Shown here piece after piece: positions 22,501-28,456 of a stretch of 64,000 nt of DNA (within the stretch, counting starts at the first letter, position 1; every line of letters starts with the position of its first letter). The stretch covers positions 1 through 64,000 of the forward strand of contig VXBP01005163.1 of NCBI GenBank assembly GCA_013400115.1, given 5' to 3'. The DNA comes from Rhinopomastus cyanomelas. Its lineage: Eukaryota > Chordata > Aves > Bucerotiformes > Rhinopomastidae. The translations under genes were made by a program, and so were the position numbers. The notes beneath the pieces are model-generated. The model was not told the DNA's origin and made no database searches. It saw only the letters and a list, made by a program, of their open reading frames with translations.

Positions 22501-25500
22501 CAACTTTTAAACTCATCTAGGGATGGGGACTCAACCACCACCCTGGGCAGCCCATCCCAGGGCCTGACCAGTCTCTCCAGGAAGAATTTCTTCCTGATGG
22601 CCAGTCTGACCCCCCCCTGTTGGAGCTTGAAGCCCTTCCCTCTGCTTCTGTTGCTGATGACCTGTGAGAAGAGCCCAGCACCAACATCTCTGCAGGGTCC
22701 TCTCAGATGGCTGTAGAGAGCCATGAGGTCTCCCCTCAGCCTCCTCCTGTGCGACTTGGTCTGGGCGATCCTGCTCTGGGTGATCTTTCGAGGTCCCTTC
22801 CAATCCCTGATGTTTTATGATGCCGTGATCCAGCTCCACCCGACCCCCTTTGGCTCTTCACACCGGACGTCAGCTCCGTCTCTCTGAAGCTCAGGCTCTG
22901 CCCACTGCTTGGTCTTCTTGACAGGATTTAGGGGGAAGCATCAGGCAAACAGGAGGAAAATCCTTTTCACTTTGTAAAACCACGGAGCTCCTGCCTGACT
23001 TCGAGAAAAGGAGCCTGAGGATGTCGATCAGTATGTGAAGGGTGGGTGTCAGGAGGATGGAGCCCGTGTGAGGTGGGACAGAGGAGGTTCCATGTAAATA
23101 TCAGAAGGGAGCTCAGCTCATGGCCAGAGCTCCGAGGGCTCCCGAGCTCGGCGCTGCCACCAGCCCCGTCGGGCAGGCTGCCAAGGAGCTGGGCAGGAAG
23201 GAAACCAGGGAGCTTTCCAACAGCAAAAACATCCCGCTGGAAAATTTCTGACCGCCCCAATAACGGCCCTTCTCTCCGAGGCAGCGCCGGCAGGAGCTCG
23301 GGAGCCCCGCTGCCGGCACTGCCGGGGCGTTGGCTGCCCGCGGAGGCTTCCTTCTGCTCCAGACACCCACCGCCAGCCGGACGAGTCCTGCCGAGGGCCG
23401 CTCATAAACCCCTCCAGAGCTCCCGGCGGCAAGCGGCGTCCCCCTTCCCGAGGCCGGCGGTGACAACCGTTAACCGGCGCCGCTCGCGAGGTGCCGCTTT
23501 CTTTGGGAAGGCCCCTGCTGCCCCGGGCAGCCGCGCGGCCTTCTGGCGGCGTCTCCAGAGCAGCCCTGCTGGCAGCGCACGCGCTCGGAAAGACCGCGTG
23601 AAGGAGCGGCTCGCTTTCCAGTCCCGGTTCCAAGGCTGGCGGCGCGGTCTGGCGTGGCCGCAGGAATAGCTGACGCCTCGCAGGTAGCACCGCCCGGAGC
23701 CGCCGGAAGGCTCCGCAGAGCACCCTCACTGCTGCCTGGAACCGCCAGAAAGGAGCCTGGGGGGAGCTGGGGGTCGGCCTCTTCTCACGTGTCAACAGGA
23801 CAAGAGGAAACGGCCTCGAGCTGCACCAGGGGAGGTTTAGGTTGGACATTTGGGGAACCTGCTTCCTTCCTCAGGCCTTGGAACAGGCTGCCCAGGGAGG
23901 GGGTTCAATCGCCACCCCGGCCGTGCTTCACAGTCGTGGAGATCTGGAGCTCAGGGACGGGGTTTAGCGGTGGGTTGGGACAGTTCGGTTAAGGGTTGGG
24001 CTTGACGAGCTTAGGGGTCTTTTCCAACCCAAATGCTTCACAGAACATCAGGGATGGGAAGGGACCTCGAAAGATCACCCAGTCCCATCCCTCTGCCACA
24101 GCAGGATCACCCAGACCAAGTTGTAGAGTACTCACAGAACCACAGACCATTAGGGACTGGAAGGGACCCCAAAAGATCACCCAGTCCAACCCCCCTGGAT
24201 CAAGCCGCTGTGATTCTGACTCCGTGACCACCTCCAGTTGAGCGACCGACATACCGTTCGTTATTCAGGGCCATTCTCGGCGGGTCAAGGTTGGGGTTCT
24301 CCATGGACTCCATCTGAGGACAGCGCAGGAAGTAGTAGAGGGTGTGGAGAGCGTCGGGGGACCAGGAGATGGGCTGCTGCTGCCGGGCCTGCCGAACAGG
24401 ACTCACGCCCGGGCGGACGGTGTTCAGGCACTGCATGTGGTGCATCGCCCGCGACACCAGGTCACCTGCGCGGCGAGGAAGAAAGAAAAGCATCCCGTTA
24501 TCAACCATCCCCTGTCCTCCCCAGGCCACTCTTCAAACCTCTTGTGGCCACGAGAACTGCCTTGTCTTTGCACATCTTGCTCCTCCACAGAGGGATCAGC
24601 TGCCCTCAGGCTGCCCCTCTGCGGCTGCTCTCGGGGAAGTTGCCCTTTCAAACGACAAGTGACTGGTCAGGAAACAGAGCGAAACCTCCCTCAGCCCCCG
24701 GCCAACCCGACAGCACCCGCCAGGTGCTTTTCCCACCTGTTCTAGTCTTCTCTCCTCTTCCCCATCACGAGCACCAGGTTCTCTTCCTGCCTTTGCGAAA
24801 AGCCCGCCGGCCAAGCCGTGGCTGTCCCTGGGCAAGGCCAGTAGCACCAGTAGAACGCTTGGCTCTCACTGCCAGCGTCTCCATTTGAAGGGATGAGCTT
24901 GTTCCATGGCCTTCAGCTGGGTTGTGATGTTCTACCCCCAGCCAGGTGCTCGTTCAACAGAACCTCTGCTTCTGGGGGACTGCTGCTCCCGTTCCCACTC
25001 TGGCTGCAGGGTTCTCCAGGCTAACGAGGCCTGAGCCTCTCATTAAAAAGCCAACCTCCGCCAGGCTGGCTGCCACAAGCCCGCCGGCACTCGGCCCTGG
25101 ACCCAGCGGCTTTCTGGGCTGCTCGGTCCCCCAGCCAGGCTGCCCCACGCTCAGGGAGCTGCTGGACTTGAGGAGGTCTGGAAGAGGGCGACCTGCGTCA
25201 CGCAGCTTCTCCTCAAAGAGACTCTGCAGACTCGTGAACCGTGCGCAGAGCCCAGGACAGCAGCTCTGCAGCCACACAGAGCCGCATGGGGAGCTCGGGG
25301 ACTACCAGAGCCAGGACCCTGTTTCCTCAGGAGAAGCCTCTGGTGCTTTGTGGTTCAGAGACCCCCAAAACCCCTGCAGGAAACGTGTCTCCATTGTGTC
25401 CTACAGCCACAATGCTGGGAAAGGATGGAACCGAAATAGTCGCCCCGTTGCTATGCTGGTTCCTGAGAAAGAGCCCTGGATGCCCCTGGGCCACAAGGGA

Positions 25501-27930
25501 CCCAGTCACAGTCCCCCTGACGTTCCTGGGGGGGGTGTTTGTTCCTTGATGTCCGGCAGCGATGCGCTGCGTTTGCCAAACGACCTCCAGCTCGAACCCG
25601 TGGGGATGTGGGGTTACAGGAACCAGGGAGAAACCCTCGAGGGGCTACCGTGTGTCTCGGGGTGGCAGCAGCAGTGCTTGTTCTGCAGACACAAACCACT
25701 GCCGTACAATCACAGCAGCTATTATTAATGGCTTCAGGCTCCAAGAGGGGAGGTTGAGATGAGGTCCGAGGCAGAAATCCCTCCCTGGGAGGGTGCTGAG
25801 GCCCTGGAACAGGCTGCCCAGGGAGGTTGTGGCTGCTCCATCGTTCCTGGCAGTGTCCAAGGCCAGGCTGGATGGGGCTGTGGGCACCTTGGTCTGCTGA
25901 GAGCTGTCGCTGCCCAGGGCAGGGGGTTGGCACTGGGGGAGCTCTGAGCTCCCTTCCAACCCAACCCAGTCTGGGATCCCACTGGTGGTCACAGAATCAC
26001 AGCATCACAGAACTTTAGGGATTGGAAGGGACCTTGAAGGATCATCCAGTCCCATCTCCCCACCACAGCAGGATCCTCTAGATCCAGTCGCACAGGAACA
26101 TGGCCAGGGGGGTTTTAAGTGTCTCCAGAGAAGGAGACTCCACAACCCCCCCCAGGCAGCCCCTTCCAGGGCTCTGTCACCCTCGCTGGGGAGAAGTCTC
26201 CTCTGACATTCAACCTCCCCTGGCAGTGCACAGTTGAGCCACTGGCTTGTGTCTTGGTAGATCCAGCCAAAACTCCACTGCAGAACAGCAAAACCTTGCA
26301 GCACCCCTGCCCGGCCGCCGCGACAGCTCCCGCCTCCCCAGGACCCCAGCACGCGGCGAGCACCGCGAAGCCTCTAGCGCTGGCTCGCTCCCACACAGGA
26401 GCCCGAGCAGCCCCAGCAGGAACGCATCTGGAATTCAAATTGCCAGCTCCTGCTCCTTGGCACACTCACGCTCTTTTCCTCTTCTGGCAGCTGAATCAGG
26501 AGATCCATTCACTCCATGGAATGGCCAAGCTGGCCAGCGCAAGGACCAGGGGGAGAGGGAGAGAGGAAGCTCTATTCAGCGCGGGGCTCCTGCCACAAGC
26601 GCTCTCTTGTGCTGCAGGACAAATCGAGGTGTGTTGGAGGAATCCAAAAGAAACCTCAAATTAAGGCAGGTTGCAAAACCACTGGCGAGAGCCACAAGCT
26701 CCTCGCCGGCCCGGGCGCTCGTTAACATTCACGCGGCGGAGGCTGCGAGCACGATGCCAGCGGCATCGCTGCAGGGAAAGGGAGCCCAGGGAAGCACAAA
26801 CCATCTTTGTTTGCCTCCGAGGGGCTTTGGGGGCTGTCTAGGGACGGGGGGCTCCGTTCGCTTCGGGTTCACCAAGGGGGTTGGGCGAGGTCTTGTTACC
26901 AAAAGGCTCTTGGATTGTCCTCCCCCAAGCCTCTGCTTCTTGTTTTCTAAAGCTTTTCCTTGAATGGGCTGGATGATCCTTGAGGTCCCTTCCAAGCCCT
27001 AATGTGCTGTGATTCTAGACCCTTCTCCGTGGCACAAACGCTAACAGGAAGAACCCTCATCATCATCAGAGGGAGGTGACACTGCTGGGTTCCACAGGAA
27101 AAGCTCCAGAAGCATCTCCGAGGCACCTCCACTATGGGGACAGGCTGAGGGACTTGGGGTTGCTCAGCTGGGAGAAGAGAAGGCTCCCAGGGGATCTTGG
27201 AGCAGCCTAGAGTCCAGAGGAGGCCGTGAGGATGATCAGAGGGCTGGAACCCCTCTGCTATGGAGAGACACAGAGAGCTGGGGCTGTTCAGCCTGGAGAA
27301 GAGAAGGCTCCAGGGGGACCCCAGAGCAGCTTTCAGCCTCTGAAGGGGCTCCAAGAAAGCTGGAGAGAGGCTTTTTCTCAGGGATTCTGGTGCTGGGACA
27401 AGGGGGCTGGGTTCAAGCTCCAAGACAGGAGATTGAGATGAGCTCTGAGGCAGAAATCCCTCCCTGGGAGGGTGCTGAGGCCCTAGAACAGGCTGCCCCA
27501 GACAGGTGTTGTGCTGCTCCATCACCCCTGGCAGTGCCCAAGGCCTGGCTGGAGAGGTCTGAGGCCACGGCAGGGGTGATCTCGAAGTTCCCTTCCAACC
27601 TGAAGCAGTCTGTGATTTTAGGAGAAGCACCCACTTTCTGCTGGCGCCAACACAACAACCTACCAAAGGGCTAGGAGAACCTGCCGGCACCAACACAACG
27701 ACCCACCAAAGGGCCAGGAGAACCAAACCTTCTCCACCTCGGCGGTGAATTGAGCACAGAGCAGCCCCGGTTCCGTTACTTACTGAGCTCGGAGATGCTC
27801 CCAACGCAGGTCGCCAGCAGCGATTGCTCCAAGGTCCGCAGCTCCAGCTGGGCGTAAGCATCGGCGCGTCCGTCGCTGCTCACTGAGCCGTCGTTGTAGG
27901 GGCTGAAGTAGGCAGGGAGCGACAGCACGC
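4364..27930 (-). CDS. ABTB2: ABTB2, ankyrin repeat and BTB domain protein 2 (16 exons, 5' end outside window)
   Basis: Sixteen exons on the minus strand splice into 2,189 nt: two bases of a split codon, 728 codons and a TGA stop. Every intron is GT-AG and every junction keeps frame. Order in the protein: histone-fold-like segment with LRCPQMESMENPNLDPPR, four ankyrin repeats, a linker, a BTB domain with the FYAHKVLL core, and a C-terminal helical region ending VTSRV. That ending and the overall match indicate ABTB2 rather than ABTB3/BTBD11. BTB proteins commonly dimerise or act as Cullin-3 adaptors; the role of ABTB2 itself is poorly known. The mammalian protein is about 1,025 residues (from memory), so about 297 N-terminal residues are missing, presumably one large exon beyond 64000. 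Exon numbers below assume a single missing exon 1. No frameshift or premature stop was seen, so the gene looks functional. Confidence 0.96.
5093..5206 (-). CDS. ABTB2: ABTB2 exon 16 (BTB C-terminal/BACK-like helices)
   Basis: Thirty-eight codons, phase 0: LLSAASLFQLDGLQRHCEIL, CAQTISLENSVHIYKYAK. LLSAASLFQLDGLQRHCE is the last BTB helix and the following helices are BACK-like. The acceptor is GCCCCAACAG before CTGCTG and the donor AAG/GTAGGG. Confidence 0.96.
5553..5850 (-). mobile_element. CR1 fragment, second subfamily
   Basis: Lies in the intron between exons 15 and 16. It shares GGGCAGCGACACCTCCCACC and CCTGTTCCAGGGCCTCAGCC with the 1030 copy, with a small deletion between them. Confidence 0.85.
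6102..6170 (-). CDS. ABTB2: ABTB2 exon 15 (BTB domain end)
   Basis: Twenty-three codons, phase 0 at both ends: MLMQYLYYGGTEAMEIPA, ADILE. The LMQYLYYGG signature is the A4 helix of BTB domains (QYLYTG in many). The acceptor is CCCGTTGCAG before ATGCTG and the donor GAG/GTGAGA. It is the smallest ABTB2 exon in the window. Confidence 0.95.
6335..6475 (-). mobile_element. CR1 internal fragment
   Basis: TATTTATCAACATTACGGGG, CAAGCTCAAGAGCCCCAGCT and CCTCAGCCTCTCCTCACAAG are the central block of the CR1 3' region; both ends are missing. Confidence 0.75.
6718..6808 (-). CDS. ABTB2: ABTB2 exon 14 (BTB domain)
   Basis: One base plus thirty codons: FKTLMTNKTDHDIRGSKTVE, ISDMKYNIFK. It continues the BTB fold after helix A2, with the variable loop TDHDIRGS and strand TVEISDMKYNIF. 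The acceptor is CCTCTGGCAG before GTTCAA and the donor AAG/GTGCGT, phase 0. Confidence 0.95.
7092..7197 (+). repeat. 35-bp tandem repeat, 3 copies
   Basis: The unit GTATCCTCAGACCCAGACC plus ATGGTCTCTAGTGTCA occurs at 7092, 7127 and 7162. It lies in the intron between exons 13 and 14. Confidence 0.85.
7325..7427 (-). CDS. ABTB2: ABTB2 exon 13 (BTB domain start)
   Basis: Thirty-three full codons between split codons: PHFLNNKEMSDVTFLVEG, KLFYAHKVLLVTASN. SDVTFLVEG followed by FYAHKVLL is the classic start of a BTB/POZ domain, beta strands B1-B2 and helix A1. The acceptor is CGCCCCGCAG before ACCCTC and the donor AG/GTGCGT. Confidence 0.96.
7516..7621 (-). CDS. ABTB2: ABTB2 exon 12
   Basis: Thirty-five codons plus one base: NDAINQQLASIFTHCYG, SGPIPSIPEIRKTLPARL. 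It encodes the segment just before the BTB fold. The acceptor is CTTCTCTCGCAG before AACGAC and the donor G/GTGAGG. The intron that follows it in the transcript is only 88 bp, the shortest in the window. Confidence 0.95.
7955..8290 (-). mobile_element. CR1 fragment, older type
   Basis: CACCTCCAGGGATGGGGACT, then GCTGATCCAAGCCAGGATGC and CCTGCTGGCTCCTGTTCAGC, a recognisable CR1 3' region. A similar copy in the opposite orientation lies at 34000-34320. Confidence 0.75.
8362..8540 (-). CDS. ABTB2: ABTB2 exon 11 (linker before BTB)
   Basis: Fifty-nine codons from VPWKLHVWIESLRTTFSQS through RYSVVQTLLREFVTIKEE to GLQLLFDILRTSK. The region is helical and precedes the BTB domain. The donor is AAG/GTAGGG. 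The acceptor, GTGGCTGCAG before GAGTCC, is unusual because a CR1 tail begins only 10 bp upstream. The branch point and most of the pyrimidine tract must then come from the transposon (see findings). Confidence 0.95.
8551..8705 (-). mobile_element. CR1 tail abutting ABTB2 exon 11
   Basis: GCAGAACATCAGCGATTGGG, CCAGTCGCACAGGAACGTGG and GGAGACTCCACAACCCCCCC align with the CR1 tail. The element is in the same orientation as ABTB2 and its 3' terminus lies 10 bp from the exon 11 acceptor. Confidence 0.85.
8780..8860 (-). mobile_element. CR1 tail, older subfamily
   Basis: ATGGAATCATTGAGGTTGGA, then AAGCCCAACCATCAACCCAA, the GTTGGAAAAGACC-type CR1 3' end. Confidence 0.75.
9257..9483 (-). CDS. ABTB2: ABTB2 exon 10 (linker)
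   Basis: Seventy-five full codons, the longest coding segment here: NVLRKLLTQPQQAKGDVLSL, EEILAEGVESDTSS, a serine-rich acidic stretch QGSSSEGQVRLC, then ALQEAMYYSAEHGYVDITM and ELRAL. The first helices finish the last ankyrin-like repeat; AEHGYVDITMELRAL resembles another degenerate one. The acceptor is CCTTCTCAG before GAACGT and the donor G/GTGAGT. The serine-rich part is the most variable region of the family. Confidence 0.95.
9540..9790 (+). mobile_element. CR1 3' fragment with two stacked tails
   Basis: GGAGTCACCATCCCTGGAGA, GGATCCTGCTGTGGCAGGGG and TCGAGGTGCCTTCCAGTCCC form one tail. A second, older tail (GATGGTTGGACTTGACCATC) follows at once. Starts about 55 bp beyond exon 10. Confidence 0.85.
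10189..10560 (-). mobile_element. CR1 fragment, second subfamily
   Basis: GGCTGGGAGGGAGCTCAGAG and GTGACACCTCCCACCAGACC identify it. The middle contains a local GAGCTTGAAGCCATC / GAGCCTGAAGCCACC duplication. Confidence 0.8.
10738..10873 (-). CDS. ABTB2: ABTB2 exon 9 (ankyrin repeats 3-4)
   Basis: Forty-four full codons from NYELVSLLLSRGADPLL, which ends repeat 3, through LLEVSGRSSSLHED to MNCFSHSAAHGH, which opens a degenerate repeat 4. The acceptor is TTTCCCCAG before GGAACT; the first two bases complete a glycine codon. The donor is AG/GTGAGC. Confidence 0.95.
10980..11528 (+). mobile_element. CR1 3' region, well preserved
   Basis: Runs about 550 bp from TCTGCCCTGCTGAGAGCACA through ACCCCATGGATGTTGGTCAA and GAGGTTCCACATCTGTATGA to the tail TCCTTCAAGGTCCCTTCCAG. 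It is antisense to ABTB2, in the intron between exons 8 and 9. Confidence 0.9.
11617..11705 (-). mobile_element. CR1 tail
   Basis: CACAGAACCACAAGGGACTG through TGCCACAGCAGGATCCCC. It lies about 65 bp from the exon 8 donor and faces the 10980-11528 copy tail to tail. Confidence 0.85.
11770..11866 (-). CDS. ABTB2: ABTB2 exon 8 (ankyrin repeats 2-3)
   Basis: Thirty-two codons plus one base: LLLDAGAHVEG completes repeat 2, then SAVSSGEDNYAETPLQLASA opens repeat 3. The acceptor is CCTCCTGCAG before CTGCTC and the donor G/GTAACC, weaker than its neighbours. The same reading frame stays open into both flanking introns (see findings). Confidence 0.95.
12230..12381 (-). mobile_element. CR1-type reverse transcriptase fragment
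   Basis: On the minus strand this encodes SSWCPVTSGGPQGSVLGPAL followed by FSIFTGDLGEEI. PQGSVLGP is the invariant motif just past the active site of LINE reverse transcriptases. Only about 50 codons remain, so this is a dead fragment. The 54-bp minisatellite begins where the fragment ends. Confidence 0.85.
12382..13165. repeat. 54-bp minisatellite, about 14 copies
   Basis: The unit is two diverged 27-bp halves: GGAGCTGTGATGGGCTCTGG+TCCAAGA and GGACCTTTGATGGGCTCCAC+TCCCAGA. Copies are near-identical except the first (TCTAAGA for TCCAAGA). Five of six frames are open across it because 54 is divisible by three and the unit carries stops in only one frame. It lies in the intron between exons 7 and 8. 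Confidence 0.97.
13581..13682 (-). CDS. ABTB2: ABTB2 exon 7 (ankyrin repeat 2, first part)
   Basis: Thirty-four codons, phase 0 at both ends: an inter-repeat loop VPSTSPRYPSVHPDS, then RHWTALTFAVLHGHISVVQ, the first helix pair of ankyrin repeat 2. The acceptor is CCTCCCAG before GTTCCC and the donor CAG/GTGAGC. The repeat is completed by exon 8, beyond a 1,714-bp intron containing a 54-bp minisatellite. Confidence 0.95.
14023..14112 (-). CDS. ABTB2: ABTB2 exon 6 (ankyrin repeat 1)
   Basis: Thirty codons, phase 0 at both ends, encoding one ankyrin repeat: GMTPLMYACAAGDEAMVQML followed by IDAGANLDVP. The TPL..A...G......L...GA spacing of the ankyrin consensus is intact. The acceptor is CTTCCCGCAG and the donor CCG/GTGAGC. 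The intron upstream of it contains the AT-rich degenerate tandem array. Confidence 0.96.
14310..15175. repeat. degenerate AT-rich ~31-bp tandem array
   Basis: More than 20 diverged copies of a unit like ATTATTAAATAGCAATTATT+TGAATTTTTCA. The centre is strongly AT-rich; the outermost units keep the spacing but become GC-rich (GACTATTAAACAGCGACTCT, then AACAGCGACGCGTTTGGG). It fills the intron between exons 5 and 6. Confidence 0.85.
15368..15533 (-). CDS. ABTB2: ABTB2 exon 5
   Basis: Encodes 55 codons from PECCFSSFRRLDAKAATEKF through QDLGFRMLNCGRTDLINQA to DGVNTMDDQ. It bridges the histone-fold region and the ankyrin repeats; the RTDLINQAIDALGPDGVN part has the helix-turn pattern of an ankyrin capping unit. 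The acceptor is CTTCCCCAG before GCCCGA, completing a lysine codon. The donor is CAG/GTGGGT, phase 0. Confidence 0.95.
15600..16640. other. intron between exons 4 and 5, unique part
   Basis: No exon or clear transposon was seen. Scattered short CR1-like words around 16030-16060 (GGGGGGCTGAGCGGTTCAGC) may be a very old fragment. Confidence 0.3.
16645..16950 (-). mobile_element. CR1 3' region fragment
   Basis: CAAGCTCAAGAGATCCAGCT, GGACTCCCTCCAGCAGCTCC and GGATGCTGTTGGCCCTCTTG. The terminal tail is missing. Confidence 0.85.
17290..17460 (+). mobile_element. CR1 3' fragment, older type
   Basis: AATAGGTTTAGGAGGAGCTT, GGAACAGGCTGCCCAGGGAG and GGGTTTAGCGGTGGGTTGGG, with the end lost. It lies about 90 bp from exon 4. 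Confidence 0.75.
17551..17703 (-). CDS. ABTB2: ABTB2 exon 4
   Basis: Encodes 50 full codons from PFMLLPPLMEWMRVAITY through the EHRRSLTVDSDDVRQTARLL helix pair to LDCEPRQL. This is the core of the histone-fold-like region of ABTB2/ABTB3 proteins. The acceptor is TTCACACAG before GCCCTT and the donor is AA/GTAAGT; the first base completes an arginine codon from exon 3. A 6.5 kb intron with a 51-bp minisatellite separates it from exon 3. Confidence 0.95.
17868..18085 (-). mobile_element. CR1 tail with ~77-bp tandem duplication
   Basis: Two successive tail blocks, CAGGGATGGGAAGGGGCCTC and TTAGGGATTGGAAGGGACCC, joined at TAGATCCAGTCATTAGGG. The second continues into ACATCTCCAGAGGGGTTTGA. Confidence 0.85.
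18086..19274. other. intron 3 unique sequence
   Basis: No exon or repeat recognised. CpG-containing patches occur around 18185-18260 and 18580-18800. Confidence 0.35.
19275..19350 (+). mobile_element. CR1 fragment
   Basis: GAGGTTCCTCCCTGGGAGGG and GGAACAGGCTGTCCAGGGAG. Cut off where an opposite CR1 tail begins. Confidence 0.7.
19351..19545 (-). mobile_element. CR1 tail fragment
   Basis: ATCACAGAGTCACAGAACAT through AGTCACACAGGAACCCAGGT to CTGGCACCCTCACTGGGAAG. It abuts the plus-oriented fragment directly, which suggests insertion into it. Confidence 0.85.
19550..20444. other. intron 3 unique sequence
   Basis: No exon or repeat recognised. There is a CpG patch at about 20040-20110. Confidence 0.35.
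20445..20990 (+). mobile_element. CR1 3' region with repeated tails and an N
   Basis: ACCTGCCTGATGAGGAGAGG through GAGGTTCCACATCAGTCTGA to GGGGCGTTGTGGAGTCTCCT. After a deletion joining GAACACATT to CGAGGTCCC, the tail block appears four times up to 20965. An N sits at 20808. Confidence 0.85.
20808..20808. other. single ambiguous base at a duplicated junction
   Basis: The N is flanked on both sides by the same sequence CACATTCGAGGTCCCTTCCA. That unusual deletion junction should be unique, so its presence twice suggests overlapping contig ends joined without merging. Confidence 0.7.
20991..21606. other. intron 3 unique sequence
   Basis: Nothing recognised between the CR1 copy and the 51-bp array. 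Confidence 0.35.
21607..22388. repeat. 51-bp minisatellite, about 15 copies
   Basis: The unit is GATCTATCCAGGAGCCCCCA+CTAGACTTCCAATCACTATT+CAATAGTGACA. CACTATTCAATAGTG inside each unit is a 7-bp inverted repeat around one base. A variant unit with AGATCAATAGTCAATAGTG occurs as the first and the penultimate copy. One minus-strand frame is open throughout (17-residue period). It lies in intron 3. Confidence 0.97.
22394..22742 (-). mobile_element. CR1 3' fragment, GTTGGAAAAGACC-type subfamily
   Basis: AGGCTGGAAAAGACCCCTGG, CCCCCAACACCACATCCAAG and TTCTTCCTGATGGCCAGTCT. It begins right at the edge of the 51-bp array. A close relative lies at 57000-57400. Confidence 0.85.
22743..22835 (+). mobile_element. 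CR1 terminal tail
   Basis: CTTGGTCTGGGCGATCCTGC, then TCTTTCGAGGTCCCTTCCAA to TGATGTTTTATGATGCC, fused to the preceding opposite copy. Confidence 0.8.
23003..23110 (+). mobile_element. CR1 internal fragment
   Basis: AAAAGGAGCCTGAGGATGTC, GTGGGTGTCAGGAGGATGGA and GAGGAGGTTCCATGTAAATA. Confidence 0.7.
23115..23720. promoter_or_regulatory. CpG-rich island in intron 3
   Basis: About 600 bp of unique sequence visibly dense in CpG (for example GGCAGCGCCGGCAGGAGCTC and GTTAACCGGCGCCGCTCGCG), unlike the flanking CR1-rich DNA. It lies 0.5 kb upstream, in transcript sense, of nothing coding until exon 4. It could be an internal promoter or enhancer, or just GC-rich intron; no exon is recognised in it. 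Confidence 0.3.
23740..24035 (+). mobile_element. CR1 3' region, GAAACGGCCTC type
   Basis: ACAAGAGGAAACGGCCTCGA, GGAGGTTTAGGTTGGACATT, GGAACAGGCTGCCCAGGGAG and TCTTTTCCAACCCAAATG. Confidence 0.85.
24040..24210 (-). mobile_element. two CR1 tails in tandem
   Basis: CACAGAACATCAGGGATGGG at 24040 and CACAGAACCACAGACCATTA at 24135 begin two tail blocks in a row. They end about 45 bp from the exon 3 donor. Confidence 0.85.
24255..24465 (-). CDS. ABTB2: ABTB2 exon 3
   Basis: Encodes 69 full codons from DLVSRAMHHMQCL to RMALNNE, including SPDALHTLYYFLRCPQ and MESMENPNLDPPR, which is near-invariant in ABTB2. The acceptor is CGCCGCGCAG before GTGACC and the donor is CG/GTATGT. The first two bases complete the serine codon begun in exon 2. 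A QARQQQ stretch after the variable VRPGVSPV matches the family's low-complexity linker. CR1 tails lie about 45 bp beyond the donor. Confidence 0.95.
24470..25735. other. intron 2 unique sequence
   Basis: No coding or repeat signal recognised in about 1.2 kb. Confidence 0.35.
25738..25980 (+). mobile_element. CR1 fragment, second subfamily
   Basis: GGGAGGTTGAGATGAGGTCC, GGTTGTGGCTGCTCCATCGT, and the subfamily's own tail GAGCTCCCTTCCAACCCAAC. Confidence 0.85.
25990..26200 (-). mobile_element. CR1 tail fragment
   Basis: CACAGAATCACAGCATCACA, GAACATGGCCAGGGGGGTTT and GGGCTCTGTCACCCTCGCTG. Confidence 0.88.
26201..26960. other. intron 2 unique sequence
   Basis: Nothing recognised; moderately GC-rich. 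Confidence 0.35.
26961..27015 (+). mobile_element. CR1 terminal tail
   Basis: GGGCTGGATGATCCTTGAGG, then TCCCTTCCAAGCCCTAATGT. Confidence 0.75.
27110..27620 (+). mobile_element. CR1 3' region with internal duplication
   Basis: The block GGGACAGGCTGAGGGACTTG..GAGAAGAGAAGGCTCC is repeated about 125 bp later (GAGAGACACAGAGAGCTGGG..). The element then runs to GGTGATCTCGAAGTTCCCTT. It ends about 160 bp from exon 2. Confidence 0.85.
27784..27930 (-). CDS. ABTB2: ABTB2 exon 2
   Basis: Encodes 48 full codons between two split codons, from VLSLPAYFSPYNDGS to CVGSISEL, including LELRTLEQSLLATCVGSI. The acceptor is CTCTCCTCCAG before GCGTGC and the donor is A/GTAAGT. It begins two bases into a codon, so exon 1 should end with a single base of a codon, most simply G for glycine. 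This is the most upstream ABTB2 coding sequence I can find in the window. The segment lies between the N-terminal region and the histone-fold-like part of the family. Confidence 0.93.
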
Positions 27931-28456
27931 CTGGAGGAGAGCAGAGGACAGCCCGTTACAGGGGAAGTCACGCGAGCGGACGAGCGACCCGCTCTCCTGG
28001 AAGGAGCCGCTGAGAACTCCAACACCCTTGGCACCCCATCTCGGGGCACCCGAAGCCTTGAGGCTCAAACGAAACGCATGCGGCGCCGTAAGCACCGTCG
28101 GAACGGCCGAAGGGGTGAAGCTGGGCTCCAGGGAGCAGCGCTGGGTGCTCCTACAGCCTTCAAACACCAGAAACAAACTGCTGCGCAGATAAGGCGACGT
28201 GAAAAGCCCCAGCGGAGCCTCCGACGGTGTTTAGGCAACAAGCAGGCAGCTGGAACAGCTGCACGCAGAGCGCTAGATGTGAAGGGCTGATCTGCAGGGG
28301 TGTGGAGGAACCTCCAGCCCGTCCCCAGGTGAACAGGAGCTGCGGTCTCTGCAGCTCTGGCAACAAACCCCGGGGCTGCGCTGGTCCTTTGAAGCAGTGC
28401 CCAGGCTCGAACGTGGTCACTGCAGTGACCTCCTGGCACAAGGTGCTGCTGTGGAT
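27931..28456. other. intron 1, sequence next to exon 2
   Basis: Unique sequence with no further ABTB2 exon. The 28000-28160 part is CpG-rich. Confidence 0.35.

Noticed and set aside
21611..22516. 301-codon minus-strand open frame (17-residue period)
   Set aside because: It is the 51-bp minisatellite read in its one open frame and ends in CR1 sequence.
4364..27930. assignment to the paralogue ABTB3/BTBD11
   Set aside because: The C-terminus HSVYVTSRV and the MESMENPNLDPPR segment fit ABTB2; ABTB3 differs at both places.
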